Assembly: GCA_019509985.1 (NCBI GenBank)
Contig: JAEKLF010000119.1
Span: 1 to 38,560 of the forward strand
Direction of reading: 5' to 3'
Source: Burkholderiales bacterium
GTDB lineage: Bacteria > Pseudomonadota > Gammaproteobacteria > Burkholderiales > Burkholderiaceae_C
DNA: 38,560 bases
Shown: positions 15,465 to 22,827 of the stretch, piece after piece
Layout: every line of letters starts with the position of its first letter
Numbering within the stretch: position 1 is the stretch's first letter
Notes under the pieces: generated by a model
The model's input: the letters and a program-made list of their open reading frames with translations, nothing else
Told to the model about the DNA's origin: nothing
Database searches by the model: none
Made by a program: the position numbers and the translations under genes

Positions 15465-17854
15465 GGCGTGACGGCGACGTGGCGCACGGGCAGCAGCCGG
15501 GCGCTGCGCAGCTCCGCGATCTGGGCCTGGCCGTCCGCGAACTCGGGCCGGTGGGCGCGGTCGATGTAGATGGGCGCGTCGGCGCGCAGCGGCAGCACGC
15601 TCAGGCTCAGCACCTGGCCGGGCTTGAGGCCGAACTGCTTCAGGCCGATCTGCCAGCGCTGGCCGTTGTAGTACCAGTCGTCGAGCAGTCGCGGGCCGGC
15701 AAAGACGCGGCCGATGTCGCCGACGAAGTCCAGTTCGAGCAGCACGTCCTCGGCCTGCGGTGCGAGCTTGGCGGGCAGCTTCAGCGACCAGGTCGCGGCC
15801 GTCGCGAACGCCTCGGGGATGGGCTGCTGCGCGGCGCCGGCAAGGCCGCCTTTCAGGATGCGCGGCGCGTTGCGGGCCGGGCGGGTGGCGTGGACCGCCA
15901 GTGCCGGCTCGGCGGCATCGGGCTTGAAGTCGAGGTGCTGCAGTGGGCCGTCCTGGCGCACCAGCAGGCCGGCCGCGTGCGGCTTGGCGAGGGCCGGGAA
16001 GACGGCGGCATGCAGCGGCCGCGTGGCGGGGCCGCGCAGCTGCAGCTTGCCGTCGGCCACCCAGGCCTGCTGCTCGCTGAAGACGAGGTGGCGCTGGCCG
16101 CCGAGGTCGAGGATCTGCAGTTGCGACGCCTCCTCGGGCGACAGCAGCAGCACGTTGATCGCACGGCCGTTGGCCTTGCCGACGGGCAGCATCTGCCCGC
16201 CCTCGGACGACAGCGTCTTCACGCCGTCCGCCAGCGCGAACTCGGCCGGCACGCCCGGCGTCGGCGCGAAGACGTGGAGGATGCCGAGCGCCCCCGCGTC
16301 CAGCCGCGCGACGGGCTGGGCCGTGGCGTAGCGCAGCTTCACGCCGTCGAGGTCAAGGTTGATCGGCCAGATGAAGTAGGCGCCGTTGGGGATGTCGACC
16401 GGCTGGCTCGGCAGCGTCACCGCGCCGCCGGGCAACTGGACCTCGAAGCGCACGCCGGCCTGCGCCGGCATCGCGTACTGGCGCACGTGGTTGTTGAAGA
16501 ACAGGAAGGCGCTGTCGCCTGCCGCGCGCACGCTCCAGCGCGGCGTCTGCAGGTCGGCCGGCGTGGCGGGCACCTGCTCGGGCTGGCGCACGGTCATGGT
16601 CGCGAGCCGGGCGCCGTAGTCGCGCAGGAAATAGTGGAAGGGCCGCAGCTTGCCCAGCACTGGGCGCGGCTGGCCATCCGGCCCGAGCGGCGCCTGGAAG
16701 TCGTAGCTGATGCGCGGCGTGTCGTTGTAGCCGCCGCTGAGCGTGCTCTCCTCCAGGCCCGTGCCGGCGGCGCTGACCGGGTTGCGGCCGCCGTGGAACA
16801 TGTAGTAGCCCAGCAGGTTCACGCCCGAGCCCAGCTGCACGGGCAGCATGGCGGCGATGTCGTCGGGCGAGACCAGCGTGCGGCGGCGGTACATGGCCGG
16901 CAGGCCGGCGCCGTATTCCGCGCCGAGGAAGGGCACCTTGTCCTTGTCGGTCTCGGCCGTGCCGGGTTCGCGGGCCCGGGTCTGCGCGCCGAGGTCGCCG
17001 CTGACGCGGGTGTCGAAGCGGAAGGCGTAGGTCTCCTTGGGCGCCAGCTCGGTGGTGCTGGTGGCCCAGGGCTCGTCGGGGTAGCCGCCGAACACCGGCG
17101 TGACCTCGCCCGAGGGGTAGACCGTGCCGTCCCAGCCGGTGACGGTGTACAGGGGCACGTCCAGGCCGGCCTTCAGCGCCAGCGCCTTCAAGGCACTGAT
17201 GTGCGCCTCGCCGCGGCCGGGGCCACGCAGGTTGTATTCGTTCTCCAGTTGCACCCCGACGACCGGGCCGCCGTCCTTCCACAGCAGGCCCTTGAGCTGG
17301 GCGCCGATCTCGGCGTACAGGCGCCCGACCTGGCCCATGTACTCGGCGTCGTTGCCGCGCGTGGGCATGGCGTCGACGATCCAGTCGGGGATGCCGCCGT
17401 AGCGCGACTCGCCATGCGCCCAGGGCCCCAGGCGCACGATGACCTGCAGGCCGGCGGCCTGGGCCAGTTGCACGAAGCGGCGCAGGTCACGGTTGCCCTT
17501 CCAGTCGATGTGGCCCGGGCTTTCCTCGTGGTGGTTCCAGAACACGTAGCTCGCAACGATGTCGACGCCGCTGGCCTTCATCAGCCGCAGCTCCGCGTCC
17601 CACTGCGAGGCCGGCGCGCGGCTGAAGTGGTACTCGCCCATGACCGGCAGCCAGGGCTGGCCGTCGCGCAGCAGGTACTGGTTGTTGGCGGCCAGCGTGT
17701 GGCCTTGCGGCGAACGCGCCGTGCCCAGCTTCAGGTGGCCGGCCTGCGGCGCCGCGGGGTCGGCGCGGGCGTCGAGCCTGAGCAGCGTGTCGGCACCGGC
17801 CGTGCCGGCCGTGGCCAGCAGCAGCGCCGCGCACAGCGTGAGCATGCGGGTCAT
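15461..17854 (-). CDS. Secreted GH35 beta-galactosidase
   Basis: A 797-residue glycoside hydrolase family 35 enzyme. Residues 1-21 are a signal peptide ending AGTAGA. The TIM barrel carries WLPVMGEYHFSR near 68-79, SYVFWNHHEESPG near 102-114 and RLGPWAHGE near 141-149. GGPVVGVQLENEYN at 195-208 has E206 as probable acid/base, and FLGAEYG at 309-315 has E313 as probable nucleophile. YYMFHGGRNP follows, and the rest forms beta-sandwich domains. It would release terminal galactose from oligo- or polysaccharides in the periplasm or outside the cell and feed the importer next to it. The gene overlaps the lactonase start. Family and catalytic residues are clear; the natural glycan is not. Confidence 0.92.
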   Translation of the reverse strand: MTRMLTLCAALLLATAGTAGADTLLRLDARADPAAPQAGHLKLGTARSPQGHTLAANNQYLLRDGQPWLPVMGEYHFSRAPASQWDAELRLMKASGVDIVASYVFWNHHEESPGHIDWKGNRDLRRFVQLAQAAGLQVIVRLGPWAHGESRYGGIPDWIVDAMPTRGNDAEYMGQVGRLYAEIGAQLKGLLWKDGGPVVGVQLENEYNLRGPGRGEAHISALKALALKAGLDVPLYTVTGWDGTVYPSGEVTPVFGGYPDEPWATSTTELAPKETYAFRFDTRVSGDLGAQTRAREPGTAETDKDKVPFLGAEYGAGLPAMYRRRTLVSPDDIAAMLPVQLGSGVNLLGYYMFHGGRNPVSAAGTGLEESTLSGGYNDTPRISYDFQAPLGPDGQPRPVLGKLRPFHYFLRDYGARLATMTVRQPEQVPATPADLQTPRWSVRAAGDSAFLFFNNHVRQYAMPAQAGVRFEVQLPGGAVTLPSQPVDIPNGAYFIWPINLDLDGVKLRYATAQPVARLDAGALGILHVFAPTPGVPAEFALADGVKTLSSEGGQMLPVGKANGRAINVLLLSPEEASQLQILDLGGQRHLVFSEQQAWVADGKLQLRGPATRPLHAAVFPALAKPHAAGLLVRQDGPLQHLDFKPDAAEPALAVHATRPARNAPRILKGGLAGAAQQPIPEAFATAATWSLKLPAKLAPQAEDVLLELDFVGDIGRVFAGPRLLDDWYYNGQRWQIGLKQFGLKPGQVLSLSVLPLRADAPIYIDRAHRPEFADGQAQIAELRSARLLPVRHVAVTP

Positions 17855-17892
17855 CGTGGTGTCCGACGTCGTTGTGGTTCTTGTGGGGCGGA

Positions 17893-18510
17893 TCAGAGGC
17901 GGCGCCAGGCTTGCGCGAAGTCGCGCGCACGTTGCCCGACCTCGGCCGCGGAGAGGCCCGGGCTGTACAGCGCCGAGCCGAGGCCGAAGCCGGCCGCTCC
18001 CGCCTTGACGTAGGGCGCCATCGTGTCGGGCGTGATGCCGCCGACCGGCAGCAGGCGCAGCTCGCGCGGCAGCACCGCGCGCATGGCCTTCACGACGACG
18101 GGCGTGACCAGCTCGGCGGGAAACAGCTTGACCGCGTCGGCACCAGCGTTGACGGCTGCGAAGGCCTCCGTCGGCGTCGCCGCGCCCGGCACGCAGAACA
18201 GCCCACGCGCCTTGGCGGCGCGGATGATGGCGACATCGGCGTGCGGCATGACGATGACGCGCCCACCGGAGGCCTCGACGTCGGCCACGGCTTGCGCGCT
18301 CAGCACGGTGCCGGCACCGATGACCGCGTCGGCCGGCATGCGGCGCGCGAGGCGGGCGATGGAGTCGAGCGCGTCCGGCGAGTTCAGCGGTACCTCAATG
18401 ACGCGAAAGCCTTCGGCGTAAAGCGCGTCAGCGATGGCCTCGACCTCGTCGGGCTTGACGCCGCGCAGGATGGCGACGAGGGGGAGCTGGTTCAGGGCGG
18501 CGTCGAGCAT
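17893..18510 (-). CDS. dgoA: 2-dehydro-3-deoxy-6-phosphogalactonate aldolase
   Basis: A 205-residue class I aldolase of the KDPG/KDPGal family. LVAILRG (R16), VIEVPLNSP (E39), GAGTV (66-70) and the Schiff-base lysine K128 in DAVKLFPAE are all present. The PLNSP loop and the neighbouring dgoK and dgoD point to KDPGal rather than KDPG. It splits KDPGal into pyruvate and glyceraldehyde-3-phosphate. The ATG at 18510 has no purine-rich ribosome site; a perfect 9-bp inverted repeat lies directly upstream. It is followed after 38 nt by the beta-galactosidase gene. Confidence 0.93.
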   Translation of the reverse strand: MLDAALNQLPLVAILRGVKPDEVEAIADALYAEGFRVIEVPLNSPDALDSIARLARRMPADAVIGAGTVLSAQAVADVEASGGRVIVMPHADVAIIRAAKARGLFCVPGAATPTEAFAAVNAGADAVKLFPAELVTPVVVKAMRAVLPRELRLLPVGGITPDTMAPYVKAGAAGFGLGSALYSPGLSAAEVGQRARDFAQAWRRL

Positions 18511-18543
18511 GTCAGTGGTGCCCGGCCGTCCGAAACCACTGAC
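18511..18543 (-). promoter_or_regulatory. Inverted repeat abutting the dgoA start codon
   Basis: GTCAGTGGT (18511-18519) and ACCACTGAC (18535-18543) are perfect reverse complements around a 15-nt loop. On the transcribed minus strand one arm ends at the base before the dgoA ATG, where a ribosome site would normally lie. It could tune dgoA translation or form an intercistronic hairpin. The rest of the 84-nt dgoK-dgoA gap is GC-rich (GCGAGCGAAGCGAAGG). Confidence 0.45.
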
Positions 18544-18594
18544 GCGCGCCCTCCAGGGGCAGCGAGCGAAGCGAAGGTGGGGGCAGTTGTTTCA

Positions 18595-19500
18595 TCAGAG
18601 CAGTTTCATCGTTTGCGCCAGCCGCCACAGGCCGGCCGGTGCGGTGTTGTCCAGCAGCAGCGGCTCGGGCTGGCCGAAGCGGGCCAATGCCTGCGCGTAG
18701 CGTGCGCACAGCGCCGGGTCGCCGATCAGCGCGAGCTGCTGCGTGGCACCCTTCAGCTCGCTGGCAATCTCGTGGCCGATCAGCAGGCCGGACAGGTAGT
18801 CGGGCAATTGCTCGGACGCCAGTTGCTTGAAGAGGCCCAGCGTGCGCACGGCGAAGAGCTGGTGGGCCAGCCCGCCCTCCTCCCGCGCCGCATCCACGCC
18901 CTTCAGGAAGGCCTCGGGCGAAGCCGGCGAGCTGCCGTCCGCAGGCATCAGCCGGGCCAGCACCGAATGCTGGCGCAGCAGCGCGAACAGCTCGCCGGTC
19001 ATGTGGGTGGCAAAGCCCGTCACGCGGCCGTCGCGCACGCGTGCCCATTTGGAATGCGTGCCGGGCAGCACGAGGCAGGCGTCGGCCGTCAGCTCGGGAT
19101 GCCGCGCCAGGGCGCCGACGATCTGGGTCTCCTCGCCGCGCATGACGTCGGGCCGGGCCGCGTTGTCGACGAGGCCGGGTACGAAATGCAGCAGCTCGTG
19201 CATCTGCAGCGACCGGGCAGCGAGCGCCGCGGCATCGGCCGGGCAGGCGACGTAGGGCGCCTCCCGCCAGCCGTGCTGGCTGCCGACCATGCCGCAGGCG
19301 AGCAGCGGCAACGCGGGCTGTTCGGTGCGCCAGTCGCCCACCAGCACGGCCAGCGCCTGCTCGAAGGCGGCTGTGCCCGACAGCGTCGAGGCGCCAGCAT
19401 CGGACTGGCGCGTCAGCAGCACCTCGCCGCCGTCGCCCAGCAGGAAGGCGCGCAGCCGGGTGCTGCCCCAGTCCAGCGCAATGAGTCGTGGATCAGCCAT
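18595..19500 (-). CDS. dgoK: 2-dehydro-3-deoxygalactonokinase
   Basis: A 301-residue sugar-acid kinase of the DgoK family. LIALDWGSTRLRAFLLG (6-22) is the phosphate-1 loop of the ASKHA fold. ACGMVGSQHGWREAPYVACP, LPGTHSKWARV and FATHMTGELFALLRQHSVL follow in the usual order. The length equals family proteins. It phosphorylates 2-keto-3-deoxygalactonate made by DgoD to give the aldolase substrate. It is preceded by an unusually long, highly structured 246-nt gap after dgoD and followed by dgoA. Confidence 0.93.
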   Translation of the reverse strand: MADPRLIALDWGSTRLRAFLLGDGGEVLLTRQSDAGASTLSGTAAFEQALAVLVGDWRTEQPALPLLACGMVGSQHGWREAPYVACPADAAALAARSLQMHELLHFVPGLVDNAARPDVMRGEETQIVGALARHPELTADACLVLPGTHSKWARVRDGRVTGFATHMTGELFALLRQHSVLARLMPADGSSPASPEAFLKGVDAAREEGGLAHQLFAVRTLGLFKQLASEQLPDYLSGLLIGHEIASELKGATQQLALIGDPALCARYAQALARFGQPEPLLLDNTAPAGLWRLAQTMKLL

Positions 19501-19524
19501 ATCAGTTGTCCATGGAATGAAATC

Positions 19525-19610
19525 GCGGGCTGAGCGCCGGGCCGCCCCAAGCCGGCCCGCGGGCGACGTGCTCGCGGCTCGACGCCGTGAGCATCGCCGT
19601 TCCCGCGAGG
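19525..19610 (+). repeat. Diverged intergenic repeat, copy B
   Basis: It aligns with 9203-9290 with the same block order and nearly the same spacing: GCGGGC, CCCCAAGCCGGCC, then GCATCGCCGTTCCCGCGAGG. It lies in the dgoD-dgoK gap inside the operon and continues into the hairpin array. It probably belongs to a REP-like dispersed family; other copies would have to be sought in the genome. Confidence 0.55.
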
Positions 19611-19620
19611 GCTGAGGCCG

Positions 19621-19740
19621 GACACGGTAAGTCCTGTGGACTTGCCGTGCCTGCCGAAGAGCAGCGGCTCTGCCGGCTGCGCGGTCTGCAAGACCGACTG
19701 GGCTTGCCGGCGTTCAGCCGGCGCGAGACCGGTCGAGGGG
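19621..19740 (-). repeat. Hairpin array in the dgoD-dgoK gap
   Basis: Consecutive self-complementary units lie in 120 nt. A 12-bp near-perfect stem (19623-19634 with 19638-19649, one mismatch, loop TGT) comes first. AGAGC/GCTCT, CGGTCT-gca-AGACCG and GCCGGC-gttca-GCCGGC follow, then the palindrome GACCGGTC. In the dgoD transcript this would fold strongly and may act as a partial terminator, processing site or stabiliser. Confidence 0.55.
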
Positions 19741-19746
19741 CCGACA

Positions 19747-20895
19747 TCACCACTCCGCGACGCTGCCGTCGGCGTGGCGCCAGACGGGGTTACGCCAATC
19801 GGGCGCGGTCTTGCTGGCTTCGATGACGCGCTCCTCGTCGATCTGCACGCCCAGCCCCGGCTTGAGCAGCGGCGCGATGAAGCCGTTCTCGATGTGAAAG
19901 TCGTCGGCGTTCCTGACGAAGTCCAGCAGCTCGGCGCCCTGGTTGTAGTGGATGCCCATGCTCTGCTCCTGCAGCACGGCGTTGTGCGACACGAAGTCCA
20001 CCGCCAGGCAGGCCGCCAGAGCCAACGGGCCCAGCGGGCAGTGCGGCGCGAAGGCGACGTCGTGGGCCTCGGCCATCGCGGCGATCTTGAAGCACTCGGT
20101 GATGCCACCGGCGTGTGACAGGTCGGGCTGCACGATGGCGATGCCGCCGGCCGCGAACACGCGCTTGAACTCGAAGCGCGAGTACATGCGCTCGCCGGCC
20201 GCCAGCGGGATGCTGGTGTGCTCGGCCAGGCGCGGGTAGTACTCGGCCTGCTCGGCCAGCACGGGCTCCTCGACGAACAGCGGCCGGTAGGGCTCCAGCG
20301 CACGCAGCAGCGACTTGGCCATGGGCGCAGCCACGCGGCCGTGGAAATCGATGCCGAACTCGATGTCGTGGCCGAAGGCCTCGCGGATCTCGGCGATGCG
20401 GGCCACGGCTTCGTCCACCTTGCGTGCGGTGTCGACGATGCCAAGCTCCTCGGTGCCATTCATCTTGAAGGTGTCGAAGCCGCCCTCGCGCAGCCGCTTG
20501 ATGTCGCGGATGACGTCGGCCGGGCGGTCGCCGCCGACCCAGGAATAGACCTTCATCTTGTCGCGCACCAGGCCGCCCAGCAGTTCGTGCACGGGCACAC
20601 CCAGCACTTTGCCCTTGATATCCCAAAGCGCCTGGTCGATACCGGCGATGGCGCTCATCAGGATGGGGCCGCCGCGGTAGAAGCCGGCACGGTACATGAC
20701 CTGCCAGAGGTCGTTGATTCGAGCCGGATCCTGACCGACGAGGTAGGCCGACAGCTCGTGCACGGCGGTCTCGACGGTGCGCGCCTTGCCCTCGATGACC
20801 GGCTCTCCCCAGCCCACGACACCTTCGTCGGTCTCAATCTTCAGAAACATCCACCGCGGAGGGACTCGGTAGGTCGTCAGCTTCGTGATTCGCAT
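19747..20895 (-). CDS. dgoD: D-galactonate dehydratase
   Basis: A 382-residue enolase-superfamily enzyme nearly collinear with E. coli DgoD. The N-terminus MRITKLTTYRVPPRWMFLK, GGPILMSAIAGIDQALWDIK and YSWVGGDRPADVI match directly. Metal ligands lie in GIDFHGRV, FVEEPVL and PLAAGERM, and the catalytic His lies in APHCPLGP. The C-terminus APDWRNPVWRHADGSVAEW is conserved. It dehydrates D-galactonate to 2-keto-3-deoxygalactonate. It is the first gene of the minus-strand unit, so the promoter must lie between 20896 and about 21100. The close match makes function confident. Confidence 0.96.
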   Translation of the reverse strand: MRITKLTTYRVPPRWMFLKIETDEGVVGWGEPVIEGKARTVETAVHELSAYLVGQDPARINDLWQVMYRAGFYRGGPILMSAIAGIDQALWDIKGKVLGVPVHELLGGLVRDKMKVYSWVGGDRPADVIRDIKRLREGGFDTFKMNGTEELGIVDTARKVDEAVARIAEIREAFGHDIEFGIDFHGRVAAPMAKSLLRALEPYRPLFVEEPVLAEQAEYYPRLAEHTSIPLAAGERMYSRFEFKRVFAAGGIAIVQPDLSHAGGITECFKIAAMAEAHDVAFAPHCPLGPLALAACLAVDFVSHNAVLQEQSMGIHYNQGAELLDFVRNADDFHIENGFIAPLLKPGLGVQIDEERVIEASKTAPDWRNPVWRHADGSVAEW

Positions 20896-21151
20896 GGGCT
20901 CATGGCTGTACAGGGAACGGTTTGAAGCTTAGAGCGGCTGCTAGTTCTGAAATATTGTTTCTTGCGGGATTGGTATGTGGAATTCGTATGGATCCGCCCC
21001 CTCATCGACCGCGCCGGGGTCGGCCATCGCCGCCGGTCGAATGGATCGTGACGGCATCGTGTCATGCCAGCAGCGCATAGGGTTAACCCTTTAATACCGA
21101 GTGATAACCCTTACATTCGGGTTGTCTCATCCCTGAACGAAAGAGAAACAA
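20896..21151. promoter_or_regulatory. Intergenic promoter region of the dgo operon and island left edge
   Basis: No gene is seen. On the minus strand an AT-richer stretch (20940-20990) lies 45-95 nt before dgoD and should hold its promoter. GGTATG and CGTATGG, 7 nt apart (20969-20989), form a direct repeat that may be a regulator site. Farther out, AGGGTTAACCCT (21079-21090) is a perfect 12-bp palindrome, followed by a second TAACCCTT copy at 21105-21112. No consensus -35/-10 pair is convincing. Confidence 0.4.
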
Positions 21152-21250
21152 ATGGAACTGCTGATCGTGACCCTGGCCCTCTCCGCCATCGCCCTCGTGG
21201 GCCAACTGCGTGATTCGATGGGCACGAAATTGACCACAAAGGGCGCCTGA
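21152..21250 (+). CDS. Possible small membrane peptide (32 aa)
   Basis: ATG 21152 to TGA 21250 encodes a 32-residue peptide starting MELLIVTLALSAIALVGQLR and ending TTKGA. A single hydrophobic segment spans residues 3-18 and is followed by a short polar, basic tail, the layout of small inner-membrane peptides. AAAGAGA lies about 5 nt upstream. The peptide is too short to be sure it is translated, and no family is recognised. It lies just left of the transposase fragment. Confidence 0.35.
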   Translation: MELLIVTLALSAIALVGQLRDSMGTKLTTKGA

Positions 21251-21300
21251 CATCGTTCCCGCCCGCGGCGGCGCCCTGCATCAGAGCGTGCGGGCCACGC

Positions 21301-21468
21301 GACATTGACGCGCCGGCCAAACTGGAAGTTCGTTTGAGGCGCCATCTCGCGGTCCGCAAGCGCAAGCTCATGCGCTACATCCGCAAGTAGAACGAGAAGC
21401 CCAAACCGGTGAAGTGGAAGCACTTCGATCCGACTCGGCGCATCACCCCCCGATTCGTTACGGGCTTG
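21301..21468 (+). pseudogene. C-terminal remnant of an IS630-type transposase with an in-frame stop
   Basis: The frame from 21301 reads a basic stretch ending VRKRKLMRYIRK, then TAG at 21388-21390, then continues NEKPKPVKWKHFDPTRRI. In IS630-family DDE transposases the C-terminus usually reads like KLMRYIRxYNxxPKxVKWxYxDPxRRI, so the TAG replaces the conserved Tyr codon. No catalytic DDE core and no start remain upstream. The following solute-binding-like gene begins in another frame at 21486. The family assignment is from motif memory and only about 50 residues are left. Confidence 0.6.
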
Positions 21469-21485
21469 CGAGCAAAATCGTCTCC

Positions 21486-22376
21486 ATGGGTCCGAAACAT
21501 CAAAGTACTTCTGACCATCTGCCCCTCCGTCGGGGTCTGGTGTTCGGGGCCGCTGCTACCTTGACCGGCATCTCGGCGGCCGAGCAAGTGCTTGAGTTTG
21601 TGTACCCGCGTACGCACGAAAGACCCACGGACAGCTATTCGTTCAAGATGCTGAACGCTGCGTTGGCGGCGTCGGGGCGGCGGTACACGCTGCGGTTGAG
21701 CGCAGTGCAGCTGTCATCGATGCGTGCTCTCTTGGCGCTCAACACCGGCGGCGTTAATGTCATGGACACGGGAGCCTCGCCCAAGGTGGCCGAAGGCGGA
21801 TTGATCCTGTCCTTTCCGCTGGATCTCGGTCTCAGTGGCTACCGTGTGATGCTGGTGCACCGCGACCGGCTCGATCGCCTGCGAGGCGTACGCAGTTATG
21901 AAGACCTGCGCGAGTTGAGCTTCGGCCAAGGCCCCGATTGGGTGGATACCAACATCCTTCGCGCTGGGGGACTCAAGGTACAGGAGGCAGAGTTTCTGTC
22001 GCTGTTCCGGATGCTGGAAGCAGGGCGATTCGACGCTTTTCCATTGGGAGTCGATGAGGCCAGCAATTTGCTGAGACTCTTTGGACATCTGGCGCCGTCG
22101 ACCGTGCTGCTTGAGGACTGGTGCATCCACTACCGGTTCGCGCGGGTCTTCGCGGTTCAGTTGCACCAGCCTGTCCTGGCCGAGGCATTGACTACGGGGC
22201 TGTCTGCGATCTTCTCTGATGGAAGTGCGAGATCGATCCTTTCACGGGATGCTCACATCGGCCCATTGATCGATGGACAACGACGGCTGCCTCCGAAGAT
22301 CTTCGAACTCGACAATCGTCTCTGGACCGCGCCGTTTCAGGCGATTCCCGACAAGCTGTTCTTCAAACCTCGCTGA
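21486..22376 (+). CDS. Type-2 periplasmic solute-binding-like protein (orphan)
   Basis: A 296-residue protein. LRRGLVFGAAATLTGISAAEQ near the N-terminus is a plausible export signal with twin Arg-like start, and VLEFVYPRTHERPTDSYSFKMLNAALAASG begins the mature domain. The two-lobe order is that of SBP_bac_3-like proteins: an RALLALNTGGVNVMDTG segment, then LRGVRSYEDLRELSFGQGPDWVDTNIL, and a second-lobe LEAGRFDAFPLGVDEASNL. No permease or ATPase is nearby, so it may be a sensor or an orphan binding protein. The ATG at 21486 is chosen because the open frame upstream overlaps the transposase remnant and no ribosome site is clear. Ligand unknown. Confidence 0.7.
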   Translation: MGPKHQSTSDHLPLRRGLVFGAAATLTGISAAEQVLEFVYPRTHERPTDSYSFKMLNAALAASGRRYTLRLSAVQLSSMRALLALNTGGVNVMDTGASPKVAEGGLILSFPLDLGLSGYRVMLVHRDRLDRLRGVRSYEDLRELSFGQGPDWVDTNILRAGGLKVQEAEFLSLFRMLEAGRFDAFPLGVDEASNLLRLFGHLAPSTVLLEDWCIHYRFARVFAVQLHQPVLAEALTTGLSAIFSDGSARSILSRDAHIGPLIDGQRRLPPKIFELDNRLWTAPFQAIPDKLFFKPR

Positions 22377-22827
22377 AGAACGAGACAAGAGGGGAGCAGT
22401 CCCTGGAGTTCTACAACGCTTCACCTGCATCAGCGACGCACGGGCCCCAGGCTTTCCTCGACATAAAGGCGAGGCGAACTACTGCCCCGGCCCGCGCGAC
22501 GCCTATTGAGGTTAGGCCGGCGCGAGCTATGGCGCGACGCGCTACCACTGCAACGTTGCCCGTCGCTGGACGTTGACGCGACTTGTGCGAGCGGGCGGGC
22601 GAACAGCGACGGGCCCATGAGTTGAGAGTCGTTGCGCCGCTGACGCGTACGTGCGATATGACAGCCGCCGCTGCGGAAATCCCTCAGACGAGATTGGCAC
22701 AAGACCCTAGGCACGAACACGTAGCCGGTGGGTGCTTCGGCAGACCATGACCGGGAGGCTCACCGCGTGAGCCTCCGTAGACCTAGACTTAGTTTCACTG
22801 TCTCGCACGCACTACGCCGTTATCAGC
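22377..22827. other. Intergenic region with two strong inverted repeats, no gene
   Basis: No credible coding frame is present over 451 nt. An 11-bp perfect inverted repeat pairs GCCCGTCGCTG (22558-22568) with CAGCGACGGGC (22604-22614); CAAC and GTTG flank the arms outside. A 10-bp hairpin is listed separately. The promoter of the TIR operon must lie here or downstream, but no clear -35/-10 is seen. Confidence 0.6.
22754..22776 (+). terminator. 10-bp perfect hairpin upstream of the first TIR gene
   Basis: GGAGGCTCAC (22754-22763), loop CGC, GTGAGCCTCC (22767-22776) is perfectly self-complementary. It lies 52 nt before the TIR1 start. The downstream sequence is only weakly T-rich, so it could equally be a terminator for upstream transcription, an operator, or a leader hairpin. 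Confidence 0.45.

Noticed and set aside
15437..18013. 858-residue plus-strand open frame opposite the GH35 gene
   Set aside because: It is antisense to a well-supported enzyme, has shadow-type composition and no recognisable motif.
9320..20895. Non-phosphorylated L-arabinose pathway
   Set aside because: The importer and lactonase would fit, but no L-arabonate dehydratase, KDA dehydratase or ketoglutarate-semialdehyde dehydrogenase is present; DgoD, DgoK and DgoA point to galactose.
22511..22614. Integron attC site suggested by GTTAGGC at 22511 and the nearby inverted repeat
   Set aside because: No matching inverse core (RYYYAAC) is found at a suitable distance, and no integrase or cassette array is present.
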